Virus record (IMG/VR): IMGVR_UViG_3300025168_013811
Coordinates: 1 to 46,141 of that record
DNA: 46,141 nt
Source of the DNA: a virus
Strand: one strand, 5' to 3'
Each line of letters starts with the position of its first letter. The stretch's first letter is position 1. This document shows, piece after piece, positions 8,309-17,160 of the stretch. The notes beneath the pieces were generated by a model. The model did no database searches, was not told the DNA's origin, and saw nothing but the letters and a program-made list of their open reading frames with translations. The translations under genes and the position numbers were made by a program.

Positions 8309-8747
8309 AACAGCTACAATATTTGATCATTTAGCAAATATTACATGGAAAAAAACTAATTGGAATACATTAGACGAGGCTTCGCAGAAATCATTTTCAC
8401 CTTATCTAATTAACAGATGGTTATCCATGAATCCAGATTTGATTGAAATAGTTGACATGTTTCAGCAATATACTATCGGTCCATTAAGTAAAAAACATGT
8501 GTATCAATTGTATTTAGATTTTCTGCCTAAAGCAAAAATGTTTTCAAAATACATTAAAGGAAAGAAGATGAATAAATATAATAAAGATCTAGTTAAAATT
8601 ATAGCCAACCATTATAAAATTCCAAAGTCAGAAGCTGAAGAATATATAGGACATTTTTTAAAAGATTCTATTATGAGAGATAATTTGGTTACATTATTAA
8701 AAATGTATGGTAAACAAGAAAAAGAAATAAAAGGGTTACTAAAATGA
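8274..8747 (+). CDS. 62: Clamp loader small subunit, T4 gp62 type
   Basis: 157 residues from the ATG at 8274, chosen because the peptide from here (MKNLDQLKKLNK...) resembles gp62 while the longer reading overlaps the zinc-ribbon gene without family features. Recognisable parts include FSPYLINRWLSMNPDLI (about 42-58), typical of gp62 in marine T4-like phages, and the basic helix FSKYIKG before a run that ends KEIKGLLK. It has no ATPase site; it bridges the gp44 ring and the clamp. T4 gp62 is 187 residues, so this is slightly short. The position right after gp44 supports the call. Confidence 0.78.
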   Translation: MKNLDQLKKLNKTATIFDHLANITWKKTNWNTLDEASQKSFSPYLINRWLSMNPDLIEIVDMFQQYTIGPLSKKHVYQLYLDFLPKAKMFSKYIKGKKMNKYNKDLVKIIANHYKIPKSEAEEYIGHFLKDSIMRDNLVTLLKMYGKQEKEIKGLLK

Positions 8748-9172
8748 AAACAATAAAAGATACACCAAGGGTAGATGAAAAGCCAACTCATAAAGTAGTA
8801 TTCAATCAAATTCAACAACAAATTAAAGAATGGGATGATGAGGCAGTTAGATATTGTGAAAAAGAATATCCAGAAACCTGTAAAGAATTTAAACAAATAA
8901 TGGCCGATCAATATGTTTTGTTTTGTAAGAAACAAAAGAATTATGGACCAGGTAATATTTCAGTAGGAACTGATTTAAGAACAGATGGTGATGTAAAATT
9001 ATCATTAACTGGATTATGGTTTAGAATAAATGATAAAATACAAAGATTAAAACAATTAATTATATTAGGTCATAAAGATAATGTTGGAGAATCTGAACTA
9101 GATACATTCCAAGATCTATCAGTATATGGTATAATTGCTCAAATAGTTTCTGCAAAAAAATGGGGCAAATAA
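8744..9172 (+). CDS. DUF1599 / nucleotide-modification-associated-like all-alpha protein
   Basis: 142 residues, mostly helical. The pattern YGPGNISVG, then GLWFRINDKIQRLKQL, then DTFQDLSVYGIIAQIV is that of the small DUF1599-type (MazG-like helical) proteins that occur in phages near thymidylate or modified-base genes. That family has been linked by genome context to nucleotide modification; no reaction is certain. It overlaps the gp62 stop by 4 bases (ATGA). It occupies the place of T4 regA but shows no similarity to RegA. Family call is moderate; function is open. Confidence 0.55.
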   Translation: MKTIKDTPRVDEKPTHKVVFNQIQQQIKEWDDEAVRYCEKEYPETCKEFKQIMADQYVLFCKKQKNYGPGNISVGTDLRTDGDVKLSLTGLWFRINDKIQRLKQLIILGHKDNVGESELDTFQDLSVYGIIAQIVSAKKWGK

Positions 9173-9204
9173 TTAGGTTTTATGAATAATTTTTCTTATA
9201 TTTA
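9173..9204 (+). promoter_or_regulatory. Class A promoter-like motif (copy 3)
   Basis: TTAGG at 9173-9177 directly after the previous stop, 18-base spacer with TG at positions 6-7, then TTATATTTA at 9196-9204. The nuclease ATG is at 9210, five bases past the box, so the mRNA would be nearly leaderless. Confidence 0.55.
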
Positions 9205-9209
9205 ATAAT

Positions 9210-10145
9210 ATGAATAAGTTCCTAAAATATAATAAACGAGAGCCGTTACCAGACGAGCGCAAGATTTCCTATTCACAATTTTCAATGTATTCACAATGTC
9301 CTAAACATTGGGAATTGGCATATGCGAAAAATCTTCGGACATTTAGTCAATCAATCCATACCGTATTCGGAACAGCCATGCATGAAACATTACAACATTA
9401 TTTAACAGTAATGTATGATGATTCTGTTAAGGCAGCTGATGCTATCGATATACATGGTTATTTGAAAGATCAAATGTATTCAATATATAAAGAAGCAGTT
9501 GAAAAGATGGGCAATCATTTTTCAAATAAATTTGAACTAGGAGAATTTTATGAAGATGGAGTTGCAATACTAGATTGGTTTAAGAGAAGAAGAGGACAAT
9601 ATTTTAGTAGAAAGAATGAAGAGTTAATAGGAATAGAGACTCCAATTTATCATCCGGTTAATGAAACAAATGATAAAGTAATGATGTTGGGTTATTTAGA
9701 TGTAGTTGTAAGAGATAAGCGAGATGATACGATAACTATTATTGATATCAAAACTAGTACAAGAGGATGGAATAAATGGCAAAAAGCAGATAAAACAAAG
9801 ACATCTCAATTGGTATTATATAAAAAGTACTTTGCAGAACAATATGGGTTTGATGTTGAAAAGATTAGCATTAAATATATGATTGTAAAACGTAAGTTGA
9901 TTGACGGAGCTATGTTTCCTCAAAAGAGAATAACAGAATTTTCTCCAGCGAGTGGTAAGCCAACTAGGAATAAATTAACTCATTCTATTAAATCATTTGT
10001 TGATTCAAGTTTTCATGCAGATGGTTCATTTAATTTAGATCGAAATTATATAGCAAGTGCAGGTAAGAATAATAAGAATTGTAAATGGTGTGAATTTAAA
10101 GATCAACCAGATTTATGCCCAGTTAAAAATAGAATAAAAGAATAA
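9210..10145 (+). CDS. PD-(D/E)XK nuclease, RecB/Cas4/AddB-like with Fe-S cysteines
   Basis: 311 residues. A RecB-family nuclease core is clear: YSQFSMYSQCPKHWEL near the N-terminus, GTAMHE (motif I, His59), GYLD (Asp164), DIK (Asp179-Lys181) and a following Gln/Tyr helix SQLVLYKKYF. One Cys near the N-terminus (Cys30) plus three at the end (C291-x2-C294-x8-C303) form the arrangement that holds a 4Fe-4S cluster in Cas4 and AddB. It probably cuts or resects DNA ends during recombination-dependent replication. It opens a transcription unit with its own class A promoter. Not a CRISPR component: no array or other cas gene is present. Confidence 0.88.
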   Translation: MNKFLKYNKREPLPDERKISYSQFSMYSQCPKHWELAYAKNLRTFSQSIHTVFGTAMHETLQHYLTVMYDDSVKAADAIDIHGYLKDQMYSIYKEAVEKMGNHFSNKFELGEFYEDGVAILDWFKRRRGQYFSRKNEELIGIETPIYHPVNETNDKVMMLGYLDVVVRDKRDDTITIIDIKTSTRGWNKWQKADKTKTSQLVLYKKYFAEQYGFDVEKISIKYMIVKRKLIDGAMFPQKRITEFSPASGKPTRNKLTHSIKSFVDSSFHADGSFNLDRNYIASAGKNNKNCKWCEFKDQPDLCPVKNRIKE

Positions 10146-10149
10146 AATT

Positions 10150-10368
10150 ATGCAACAAAAAATTATAGACGCATTGATGGCTAAATATCAAGCGCAAAAA
10201 TTAGAAGCAGTAGCTAATCTGCAAAATTATCTTTCTAATACAGTTGGTATTGCAGAACATGCAAATATAGTAGCTGAATGTGATAAGTTAGTAAGACAAA
10301 TAGCAGAGGCAGAAGAACTTGCTAAAACAGTAAACATGATACTTCAAACACGTCAACCTACTGAATAG
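10150..10368 (+). CDS. Small helical protein, unknown
   Basis: 72 residues, almost entirely helix-forming with many Ala, Glu, Lys and Gln, likely a short helical hairpin or coiled coil. It starts 4 bases after the nuclease stop, and its own TAG is followed at once by the ATG of the SLOG gene. No family recognised. Confidence 0.55.
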   Translation: MQQKIIDALMAKYQAQKLEAVANLQNYLSNTVGIAEHANIVAECDKLVRQIAEAEELAKTVNMILQTRQPTE

Positions 10369-10770
10369 ATGAAGGTAGCAATAATAGGATGTAGGGAATA
10401 TGAAAATTCTCGAAAGATAAAAGATACTTTAACCGAATTGAAAAAACGATTTGGCGATAAATTAATTATTATTTCAGGGGGTGCACAATATGGTGCAGAT
10501 AAATTTGCAAGAAAATTTGCATTAGAGTTTGGAATTAGATATAGAGAATTTAATCCTGCTCATACAGTTAAAAATTTACATTCAGCTATGACAGAAACTT
10601 ATTATGAAAAACCATATCATGTATCACAATTTCATCACAGGAATATGTTGATAGCAAAAGATTGTGATGTTATGATGGCATTTATTGCAAATGGATCTAA
10701 TTCGAATGGAAGTATGAGTGCAATTAAAAAGGCTAAAAAATTAGATAAAAGAGTTACTATTATATCATGA
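10369..10770 (+). CDS. SLOG-superfamily (DUF2493/YspA-like) nucleotide-binding protein
   Basis: 133 residues with a Rossmann-like layout: VAIIGCREY at the N-terminus, ISGGAQYGADKFA (about 39-51, the diagnostic GGAxxGAD loop), HRNMLIAKDCDVMMAFI (about 90-106), and a C-terminal SMSAIKKAKKLDKRVTII strand. SLOG proteins bind nucleotides or nucleotide-derived ligands; DUF2493 members are common in T4-like phages but have no settled function. Some SLOG relatives sense nucleotide signals in bacterial defence, so an anti-defence or nucleotide-processing role is conceivable, but this is only a possibility. Confidence 0.72.
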   Translation: MKVAIIGCREYENSRKIKDTLTELKKRFGDKLIIISGGAQYGADKFARKFALEFGIRYREFNPAHTVKNLHSAMTETYYEKPYHVSQFHHRNMLIAKDCDVMMAFIANGSNSNGSMSAIKKAKKLDKRVTIIS

Positions 10771-11012
10771 GAAAGGAAAGATTTTATATAGTTATCAAGT
10801 ATCATTATAATCCAACATCTAATGACGAGGTAAAAAAGAAATCATTACCAGTGTTAATGTTAGATGGAGATAATGACCCATTAGAATTTGATTCACAAGA
10901 ATCAGCAGATGAATTTGTTGATATATGTAATATAAATTCAAATCAAGGATTTCATTATGAAGTTAAGGAGTTAGGAAAAAAGTATTTAAAAGTTAATCAA
11001 AAAACAGTATGA
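10767..11012 (+). CDS. Small hypothetical protein
   Basis: 81 residues, mixed charge, no membrane segment, no recognised family. It overlaps the SLOG gene by 4 bases (ATGA) and the next membrane protein gene by 4 bases, so it is translated as part of the same unit. Confidence 0.5.
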   Translation: MRKERFYIVIKYHYNPTSNDEVKKKSLPVLMLDGDNDPLEFDSQESADEFVDICNINSNQGFHYEVKELGKKYLKVNQKTV

Positions 11013-11194
11013 AAAAGTATTTAACATATCACGCAAAATGGCAATTAGGAATAATTGTATCATGGCCATGTATGTATCTGTTCTCAGATATATTAGGATG
11101 GTCAAATTTAGAAACAGTAATTGGATTTCAATTTGTAGGAGCTATAATTTTTTGGCCAATTGACAAATTTATCTTCAAGAAAATGAAAGGTTAA
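11009..11194 (+). CDS. Small two-helix membrane protein
   Basis: 61 residues with two hydrophobic stretches (about 12-28 and 37-52), a Trp-rich first helix, and a basic tail ending KKMKG. Probably an inner-membrane protein. It is the last gene before the glycan block. Unknown function; small membrane proteins of this sort can act in superinfection exclusion or lysis control, but there is no specific evidence. Confidence 0.55.
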   Translation: MKKYLTYHAKWQLGIIVSWPCMYLFSDILGWSNLETVIGFQFVGAIIFWPIDKFIFKKMKG

Positions 11195-11205
11195 GATAAC
11201 AAAAG

Positions 11206-11220
11206 CATATTTATAATAAA
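11206..11220 (+). promoter_or_regulatory. Class B promoter-like motif (copy 1)
   Basis: CATATTTATAATAAA, 18 bases before the ATG at 11239 and followed by CGGAG as ribosome binding site. The same box occurs before 36081, 37009, 38128 and 40803. Here it would drive the 24.5 kb glycan block together with the structural genes, suggesting late expression. Confidence 0.55.
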
Positions 11221-11238
11221 GTTATACGGAGATTTTAA

Positions 11239-12696
11239 ATGGAAATAAAGTTACCTAAGTTGAACAAAATTGATTCGACAAAGATACAAAAAAAGAAAAA
11301 AATATTACTACTTTCAGATGACATGAGAATGCATTCCGGAATAGGAACAATGTCACGTGAGTTTGTATGTGCAACTGTGCATAAATATGATTGGATTCAA
11401 ATAGGCGCAGCAGTTAAACATCCAGAACATGGACAAGTTATAGACATATCACAAGAAGTACAAAAAGATACTGGTGTTCAAGATGCAAGAGTAGTTGTTT
11501 ATGCACATACTGGTTATGGCAATGCTCAAACATTGAATGAAATTTTAAATAGAGAAAAGCCAGATGCAATTTTACATTTTACAGATCCAAGATTTTGGGG
11601 CTGGTTATATTCAATAGAACATCAAATAAGACGAACAATTCCTTTAATGTATTATAACATTTGGGATGATTTACCTTATCCTTTTTGGAATGAGCCATAT
11701 TATGAGTCATGTGACTTGATAATGAACATATCAAGACAAACTGATAATATTGTAAAAAATGTATTACGTAAACAACCAAAACCAGATTGGGCAGTACAAT
11801 GGGTACCACATGGTATAAATGAATCTAGATTTTATCCAATAACAGAATTACATCCAGATTGGGAAGACTATGATAAATTTACAAAGAATTTCAAATCTAC
11901 TAATAATTTAGATTTTATAATTTTATGGAATAACAGAAACATTAGACGAAAACAGCCTGGTGATGTAATATTATCATATAAACATTTTTGTGATTCATTA
12001 CCAAAAGAAAAAGCTAAAAAATGTGCATTATTTATGCACACTCAAATATCAGATGGCAATGGAACAGATTTAGCAGCGGTTAAAAATGCAATTTGTCCAG
12101 AGTATAATATTATATTTTCAGATAAAGCAGTAAATACTCGTGAGTTAAATTTTTATTATAATATGTCTGATATAACTATAAATATTGCAAGTAATGAAGG
12201 ATTTGGGTTATCTCATGCAGAATCATTAATGACCGGAACGCCTATAGTTAATAATGTGACAGGAGGATTACAAGATGGTTGTAGATTTGAAGATGAAAAT
12301 GGCAAATGGATAGAGTTTACAACAGATTTTCCAACTAATCATGATGGAACAGTTAAGGAACATGCAAAATGGGCAAAACCAGTATTTCCATCAAATAGAT
12401 CATTACAAGGTTCGCCATCGACACCATATATTTTTGATGATAGAGTTGATTTTAGAGATGTAGCGGAAGCAATTAAATATTGGTATGATATGTCAAAAGA
12501 AGAAAGAGATAAATGTGGTATGACAGGACATGAGTGGGCATGTGGAGATGAGTCAAACTACTCAGCTAGAAAAATGGGAGTAAGATTTATTGAATGTATT
12601 AATGAATGTCTGGAAAAATGGACACCACGTAAAAAGTTTACAATGTATAAAGTTGGAAAAAAGGAACAAATTGAAAAACCAGGAGTTATAGTATAA
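11239..12696 (+). CDS. GT4-like glycosyltransferase
   Basis: 485 residues, GT-B fold. The N-terminal domain shows LLLSDDMRMHSGIGTMSRE (Gly-rich donor-side loop); the C-terminal domain has NEGFGLSHAESLMTGTPIV, the E-x7-E nucleotide-sugar motif of family GT4. Retaining transfer of a sugar from an NDP-sugar is expected; donor and acceptor are unknown. It is the first gene of the glycan block, behind a class B box and a GGAG site. The first residues contain IKLPKLNK, a short motif that recurs twice at the C-terminus of the next protein. Its last base is the first base of the next ATG. Confidence 0.85.
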   Translation: MEIKLPKLNKIDSTKIQKKKKILLLSDDMRMHSGIGTMSREFVCATVHKYDWIQIGAAVKHPEHGQVIDISQEVQKDTGVQDARVVVYAHTGYGNAQTLNEILNREKPDAILHFTDPRFWGWLYSIEHQIRRTIPLMYYNIWDDLPYPFWNEPYYESCDLIMNISRQTDNIVKNVLRKQPKPDWAVQWVPHGINESRFYPITELHPDWEDYDKFTKNFKSTNNLDFIILWNNRNIRRKQPGDVILSYKHFCDSLPKEKAKKCALFMHTQISDGNGTDLAAVKNAICPEYNIIFSDKAVNTRELNFYYNMSDITINIASNEGFGLSHAESLMTGTPIVNNVTGGLQDGCRFEDENGKWIEFTTDFPTNHDGTVKEHAKWAKPVFPSNRSLQGSPSTPYIFDDRVDFRDVAEAIKYWYDMSKEERDKCGMTGHEWACGDESNYSARKMGVRFIECINECLEKWTPRKKFTMYKVGKKEQIEKPGVIV

Positions 12697-14021
12697 TGAA
12701 GCCGTATATAGTAGTACAAGGACCAGTAGCAACTAGGTCAGGTTATGGAAATCATACAAGAGATTTAGTTTTAGCATTAATTAAATCAGATAAATATAAT
12801 ATTGAAATTATATCATTACCATGGGGACATTGTCCTATGGATGCATTGAAATCTGATAACCCAGAACATGTAGAAATTCAAAAGCATATTGCACGTAAAA
12901 ATATAACTCAACAACCAGATGTATTTATTCAAATTTCAGTACCTAATGAATTTAAAAAAGTAGGAAAGTATAATATTGGAATAACTGCAGGAATAGAAAC
13001 AACAATAGTTTCTCATGATTTTTTACAAGGATCTAATAATATGGACCTAATTGTAACAACATCAGAACATTCAAAAAAAGGATTTTTAGATTCTGTATAT
13101 GATAAAATAGATGAAAAGACAAAACAAAAAACAGGTGATTTAAGATTAACAACGCCTATAAAAGTTTTATTTGAAGGTGTTGATTTAAATGTGTATAAAA
13201 AGATAGATACAATTCAAGATAAAGTTAGCACTGAATTAAAAGACATTAAAGATGATTTTTGTTACTTATTTGTTGGTCATTGGTTAAAAGGTAATGTCGG
13301 TCAAGATAGAAAGGATGTAGGAATGATGTTAAAAACATTTTGTGAAGCCTTTAAAAGAAAATCACCACGTAATCGTCCAGGATTAATTTTAAAATGTTCT
13401 CATGCTACATTTAGTATTTCTGATAAAACAGCAATTATTGACAAAATTCAATCAGTATTAAGTCCATATGATATAAATGATATTCCAAATATCTATTTAT
13501 TGCATGGAGATTTATCAGATGATGAAATGAATAGTTTATATAATCATCCTAAAGTAAAGGCTATGATATCATTTACAAAAGGTGAAGGTTTTGGAAGGCC
13601 ATTGGCAGAATTTGCAAGAACAGGAAAGCCAGTAATAGCAAGTAAATGGTCCGGCCAATTAGATTTCTTACATGAGGATTATTGTATGTTATTACCAGGA
13701 GAATTAACTCAGGTACATAGTTCTGCATCTGATCAATTTATTTTAAGAGATTCAAAATGGTTTACAGTAAATTATGCATATGCAGCAAAGATATTATTAG
13801 ATGTTATGACCAATTATAAACAATATTTAGCTAAATCTAGAAAAATGCCGCAATACATAAAAGATAATTTTAGTTTAATTAAAATGAATGATTTGTTCAT
13901 TAATTTAGTTGATGAAGGTTTAAAAGTAGTTCCGACAGCTGTTAAACTTAAATTACCAGAATTAAATAAAAAAACAGATAATAAAATTAAATTACCGGAA
14001 TTAAAAAAAGTTAGTGTATGA
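12696..14021 (+). CDS. GT4-like glycosyltransferase with KLPELNK tail
   Basis: 441 residues. The N-terminus carries a Gly-rich loop (ATRSGYGNHTRDL) and the C-terminal domain carries KGEGFGRPLAEFARTGKPVI, a GT4 donor-binding motif. After the catalytic domain there is a short Lys/Pro-rich tail (about residues 415-441) with LKLPELNK and IKLPELKK, echoing IKLPKLNK at the N-terminus of the preceding enzyme. The tail looks like an unstructured docking segment. The two neighbouring transferases probably act in sequence. It overlaps the next gene by 4 bases. Confidence 0.83.
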   Translation: MKPYIVVQGPVATRSGYGNHTRDLVLALIKSDKYNIEIISLPWGHCPMDALKSDNPEHVEIQKHIARKNITQQPDVFIQISVPNEFKKVGKYNIGITAGIETTIVSHDFLQGSNNMDLIVTTSEHSKKGFLDSVYDKIDEKTKQKTGDLRLTTPIKVLFEGVDLNVYKKIDTIQDKVSTELKDIKDDFCYLFVGHWLKGNVGQDRKDVGMMLKTFCEAFKRKSPRNRPGLILKCSHATFSISDKTAIIDKIQSVLSPYDINDIPNIYLLHGDLSDDEMNSLYNHPKVKAMISFTKGEGFGRPLAEFARTGKPVIASKWSGQLDFLHEDYCMLLPGELTQVHSSASDQFILRDSKWFTVNYAYAAKILLDVMTNYKQYLAKSRKMPQYIKDNFSLIKMNDLFINLVDEGLKVVPTAVKLKLPELNKKTDNKIKLPELKKVSV

Positions 14022-14509
14022 AAAAGACAAATATAAATTTAGATTATGATGCAGTATCACCTATTACAAATAATAAATGTGTAATAGAAGAAGCTAGTCC
14101 ACATGACAATTCAGTATCTTATCTATGTATGGAATCTGGATTTACATCTCATGAACATCTAGATGATAATTCTGAATTTCAAAAAGGTTATGAATTAAAT
14201 TTAACAGAACTAATGATTAAATGTAAATTTATAGATGATGATGATAAAGCATGGTATCCAACATTTATGCAAATGCCAGGTGGGATGTTATATATGGAAG
14301 GTGAATCTATACAATCATGGTCATGGAAAGTTGCAAAAATTATTCCTATTGTAGGAGATGAAAGACTAAACTATCCAGTATTAGGAAAAGAAAAGGAATA
14401 TCATACAAGTCGATTAGATGTAGACAATGCTAAAACATATGATAAAGACAACTTTAAGGATGCATTAGAAGAACTATATGTTATCGTAAAACAAGAATAT
14501 ACACAATGA
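14018..14509 (+). CDS. Unknown protein in the glycan block
   Basis: 163 residues, acidic, no membrane segment. Features seen: two Cys near residues 20-37 and a Trp/Met-rich middle (AWYPTFMQMPGGMLYMEG, about 77-94). I recognise no domain. Overlapping starts with both neighbours (ATGA) show that it belongs to the glycan transcription unit; it could be an accessory subunit or acceptor protein, but nothing decides this. Confidence 0.6.
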   Translation: MKKTNINLDYDAVSPITNNKCVIEEASPHDNSVSYLCMESGFTSHEHLDDNSEFQKGYELNLTELMIKCKFIDDDDKAWYPTFMQMPGGMLYMEGESIQSWSWKVAKIIPIVGDERLNYPVLGKEKEYHTSRLDVDNAKTYDKDNFKDALEELYVIVKQEYTQ

Positions 14510-15138
14510 AAATAAGTTACGCAATTACAGTATGCAATGAACATAAAGAAGTAGAAAAATTATTAACATTTCTATTTGAACATAAACGACAACAAGACCA
14601 AGTTGTAGTTCAAATGGATGCAGATAATGTTACAGATGAAGTTGTAGGAGTATGTGAAAGATTTGAAAATAGACCATTTGATGAATATAGATTAACACAA
14701 TGTTTATTAAATAAAAATTTTGCTCAATACAAAAACACTCTTAATAGAGAATGTGATGGAGATTGGATATTCCAAATAGATGCAGATGAAATACCAAATG
14801 AATATTTGATAGAGGCTTTACCATTTATATTAGAAGCAAATGAAGATACAGAAGCATTTTGGGTTCCAAGAGTAAATACAGTAGCAGGCATTACAGATGC
14901 CCATGTTGCTAAATGGGGATGGAAATTAAATGAAGATGGATGGGTAAATTTTCCAGATTGGCAAATGAGAATATATCAAAATAAAGAAGAAATATATTGG
15001 ATAAAACCAGTACATGAACAATTAAAAGGTTACACAAAATTCGCAAATCTTCCAGCTGAAGAAAAATTTGGTTTATATCATCCAAAAAATATTGGAAAGC
15101 AAGAAAAGCAAAATGCGTTTTATAATACAATAGGTTAA
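14506..15138 (+). CDS. Short GT-A (GT2-like) glycosyltransferase
   Basis: 210 residues. It opens with ISYAITVCNEHKEVEKLL, the usual GT2 beginning, and has WIFQIDADEIP (about 86-96) with the metal-binding DAD motif. The C-terminal HPKNIGKQEKQNAFY stretch is usual in phage GT2 enzymes of this size. It probably transfers a sugar with inversion; the donor is unknown. It ends with TAA at 15136-15138. Confidence 0.78.
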   Translation: MKISYAITVCNEHKEVEKLLTFLFEHKRQQDQVVVQMDADNVTDEVVGVCERFENRPFDEYRLTQCLLNKNFAQYKNTLNRECDGDWIFQIDADEIPNEYLIEALPFILEANEDTEAFWVPRVNTVAGITDAHVAKWGWKLNEDGWVNFPDWQMRIYQNKEEIYWIKPVHEQLKGYTKFANLPAEEKFGLYHPKNIGKQEKQNAFYNTIG

Positions 15139-15199
15139 TATGATAAATAGCACTAGAGAATGGGATTGGATGGATGATAAGAAAAATAAATTAAATAAT

Positions 15200-16141
15200 A
15201 TGAAAAATATATTAATTACAGGAGGAACAGGATTTTTAGGTTCATACATAGCTAAACGTGTATTACCTAAAGTAAATAGTGTAACAATTGTTACATTGGA
15301 TATTAAACAAAAGACTACTCTTAAATCATTAGATGTAGATACTGATAAGATTAATTTAGTCAAAGGAGATATTAGAGATTTTGATTTTATTAAATTATTG
15401 TTTAACGAATATGAATTTGATACAGTATTTCACCTTGGAGCTCTTTCAGAAGTAAAAAAATGTCAACCAAATCCTAAATTAGCATTTGAAACGAATGTTA
15501 TGGGTACAGTAAATATTTTAGAAGCTTGTCGAATGTATAATGTTAAAGCTGTTGCAATTAGTAGTTCAGATAAAGCATATGGATCGGGTGAAGTTCCATA
15601 TCTAGAAAATTATGCAATGAATGGTAAAGGTATTTATGAAGTATCAAAATCTTGTACAGATTTAATTGCTCGGTCATATTATTCTAATTATGGCGTTCCG
15701 GTAGTTGTTACAAGATGTTCTAATTTATATGGAGGCGCTGATATGAATATGTCAAGAATTATTCCAAATACAATTAGATTAGCATTACAAGGAAAGGCTC
15801 CTACAATTTGGAAAGGAAGTGAAAAATCAGTAAGAGAATTTTTATATATTGAAGATGCAGTAGATGGTTATTTATCATTAATTGAAAACATAAATGCAAC
15901 TAAAGGCGAGGCATTTAATATTGGTAGTGGAGAAATAGTTACAATCGGAGAAATAGTAAATACAATATTATCAAAAATTGATAAAAATATATCAATCGAT
16001 TATCAAGAAAAAGACTTTCCAGAGATATCAACACAATATTTAAATTCTGATAAAATTAAAGACTATACAGGTTGGACTCCTAAAACTAAATTGAACGAAG
16101 GAATAGAATACTGTATAGAAGGTTATAAAAATATATTATGA
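15200..16141 (+). CDS. NAD-dependent nucleotide-sugar 4,6-dehydratase/epimerase (extended SDR)
   Basis: 313 residues from the ATG at 15200, chosen because the Rossmann opening MKNILITGGTGFLGS starts there as in its relatives. An in-frame ATG at 15140 would add 20 odd hydrophilic residues (NSTREWDWMDD...) and cannot be ruled out. Other motifs: VFHLGALSEV, the active-site segment SSSDKAYG and a YEVSK catalytic Tyr/Lys. The SSDKAYG form is close to CDP-glucose 4,6-dehydratases. It would make a 4-keto-6-deoxy sugar nucleotide, a possible substrate for the downstream ColD-like enzyme if the nucleotide matches. The exact substrate is uncertain. Confidence 0.8.
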   Translation: MKNILITGGTGFLGSYIAKRVLPKVNSVTIVTLDIKQKTTLKSLDVDTDKINLVKGDIRDFDFIKLLFNEYEFDTVFHLGALSEVKKCQPNPKLAFETNVMGTVNILEACRMYNVKAVAISSSDKAYGSGEVPYLENYAMNGKGIYEVSKSCTDLIARSYYSNYGVPVVVTRCSNLYGGADMNMSRIIPNTIRLALQGKAPTIWKGSEKSVREFLYIEDAVDGYLSLIENINATKGEAFNIGSGEIVTIGEIVNTILSKIDKNISIDYQEKDFPEISTQYLNSDKIKDYTGWTPKTKLNEGIEYCIEGYKNIL

Positions 16142-17160
16142 TAAAAATAAAGATTCAAAATCCAACAATTGATAGGAATCGTCCAACATTTAATCCATTA
16201 TTTGTTGTTAAAGATATGTTACGTGACTATAGTATTGATATAACAGAATCAAATGATTTTGACTATCTTTTTGTCGGAATGCATGATTTTATCGATAAAA
16301 AAAGGTCATTACAAGAAAGTATTGATTATGGATTAAATAATTTATCAAAAATAACAGGAGATTATTTTTTATTTGATGGATCTGATTCTGTATCTTTAAT
16401 GGGAGCATATGAAGTATTTGAACAAAGTGATGCTATTTATTTAATGAAAAATCAATTGTTACCAAATCGAGAAGATTATAAAGTGCCATATGCATTCAAT
16501 AAATTCTTTTTTGGAAAAGGAAGTGATTTAGATTTGTCATATAATATTACAGAAGAAACTTGGAACAGAATAAAGTTTTCTCATATCAATTTAGGTTATT
16601 GGAATAACTATCATCAATTCCAGCCGATCAATACAAATAAAACTACAGATCTTTGTGCAATATTCCAAGCATATCATCCGGAAAACTATGATCATAATGT
16701 ACGTAATGATTTATTATATACTGAACATAGAGGAGGATTATGGGATAAACTTCAACCACTAAAATCTAAATATTCAATGTTAACTGAGAAGTTGCCATAT
16801 CAAGAATATGTAAAAAATCTTTGGAATTCAAAAGTTTGTATATCCCCGTATGGTATGGGAGAATTTTGTTTTCGTGATTTAGAAGCTATGGTATTTGGAA
16901 CAATTATATTAAAGCCTAGTCATAAAATGGTTGATACTTTGCCAAATTTAATGATAGATGATGAGACATTTATTGCGTGTAATTATGATTGGTCTGATCT
17001 TGAAGAAAAATTAGATTATATTTTTAGTAATTTTAATGAAGTAAATCAAAAAATTGTACATAATATAAGAAAAAAATATTCAGAACAATTTACATCTGAA
17101 AAAATTTGTATGTACTATTATAATTTGTTTAACAATTTAGATAAAGTGAGTTCAAAATGA
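16138..17160 (+). CDS. Putative GT-B glycosyltransferase, paralogue of the 29209 gene
   Basis: 340 residues. It is a clear paralogue of the product at 29209-30225: both begin MIKIK, share GDYFL, GAYEV...AIYL, FFGxGSxLD, and the C-terminal VCISPYGMGEFCFRDLEAM / IGISPYGQCEVCYRDLEII segments. The latter (acidic residue, Arg-Asp-x-Glu) resembles the donor-binding end of GT-B enzymes of the exostosin-like kind. It overlaps both neighbours by 4 bases. A glycosyltransferase role is probable rather than proven. Confidence 0.65.
   Translation: MIKIKIQNPTIDRNRPTFNPLFVVKDMLRDYSIDITESNDFDYLFVGMHDFIDKKRSLQESIDYGLNNLSKITGDYFLFDGSDSVSLMGAYEVFEQSDAIYLMKNQLLPNREDYKVPYAFNKFFFGKGSDLDLSYNITEETWNRIKFSHINLGYWNNYHQFQPINTNKTTDLCAIFQAYHPENYDHNVRNDLLYTEHRGGLWDKLQPLKSKYSMLTEKLPYQEYVKNLWNSKVCISPYGMGEFCFRDLEAMVFGTIILKPSHKMVDTLPNLMIDDETFIACNYDWSDLEEKLDYIFSNFNEVNQKIVHNIRKKYSEQFTSEKICMYYYNLFNNLDKVSSK

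Noticed and set aside
8744-9172. RegA translational repressor (expected after gene 62 in T4)
   Set aside because: Sequence pattern fits DUF1599-like helical proteins; no RegA features are visible.
9210-10145. Cas4 as part of a CRISPR system
   Set aside because: No repeat-spacer array and no other cas gene is present; RecB-type Fe-S nucleases are common replication/recombination genes in phages.
15073-15363. Antisense open frame over the GT2/epimerase junction
   Set aside because: A by-product of AT-rich coding DNA; hydrophobic composition comes from the reverse complement of real genes on the + strand.
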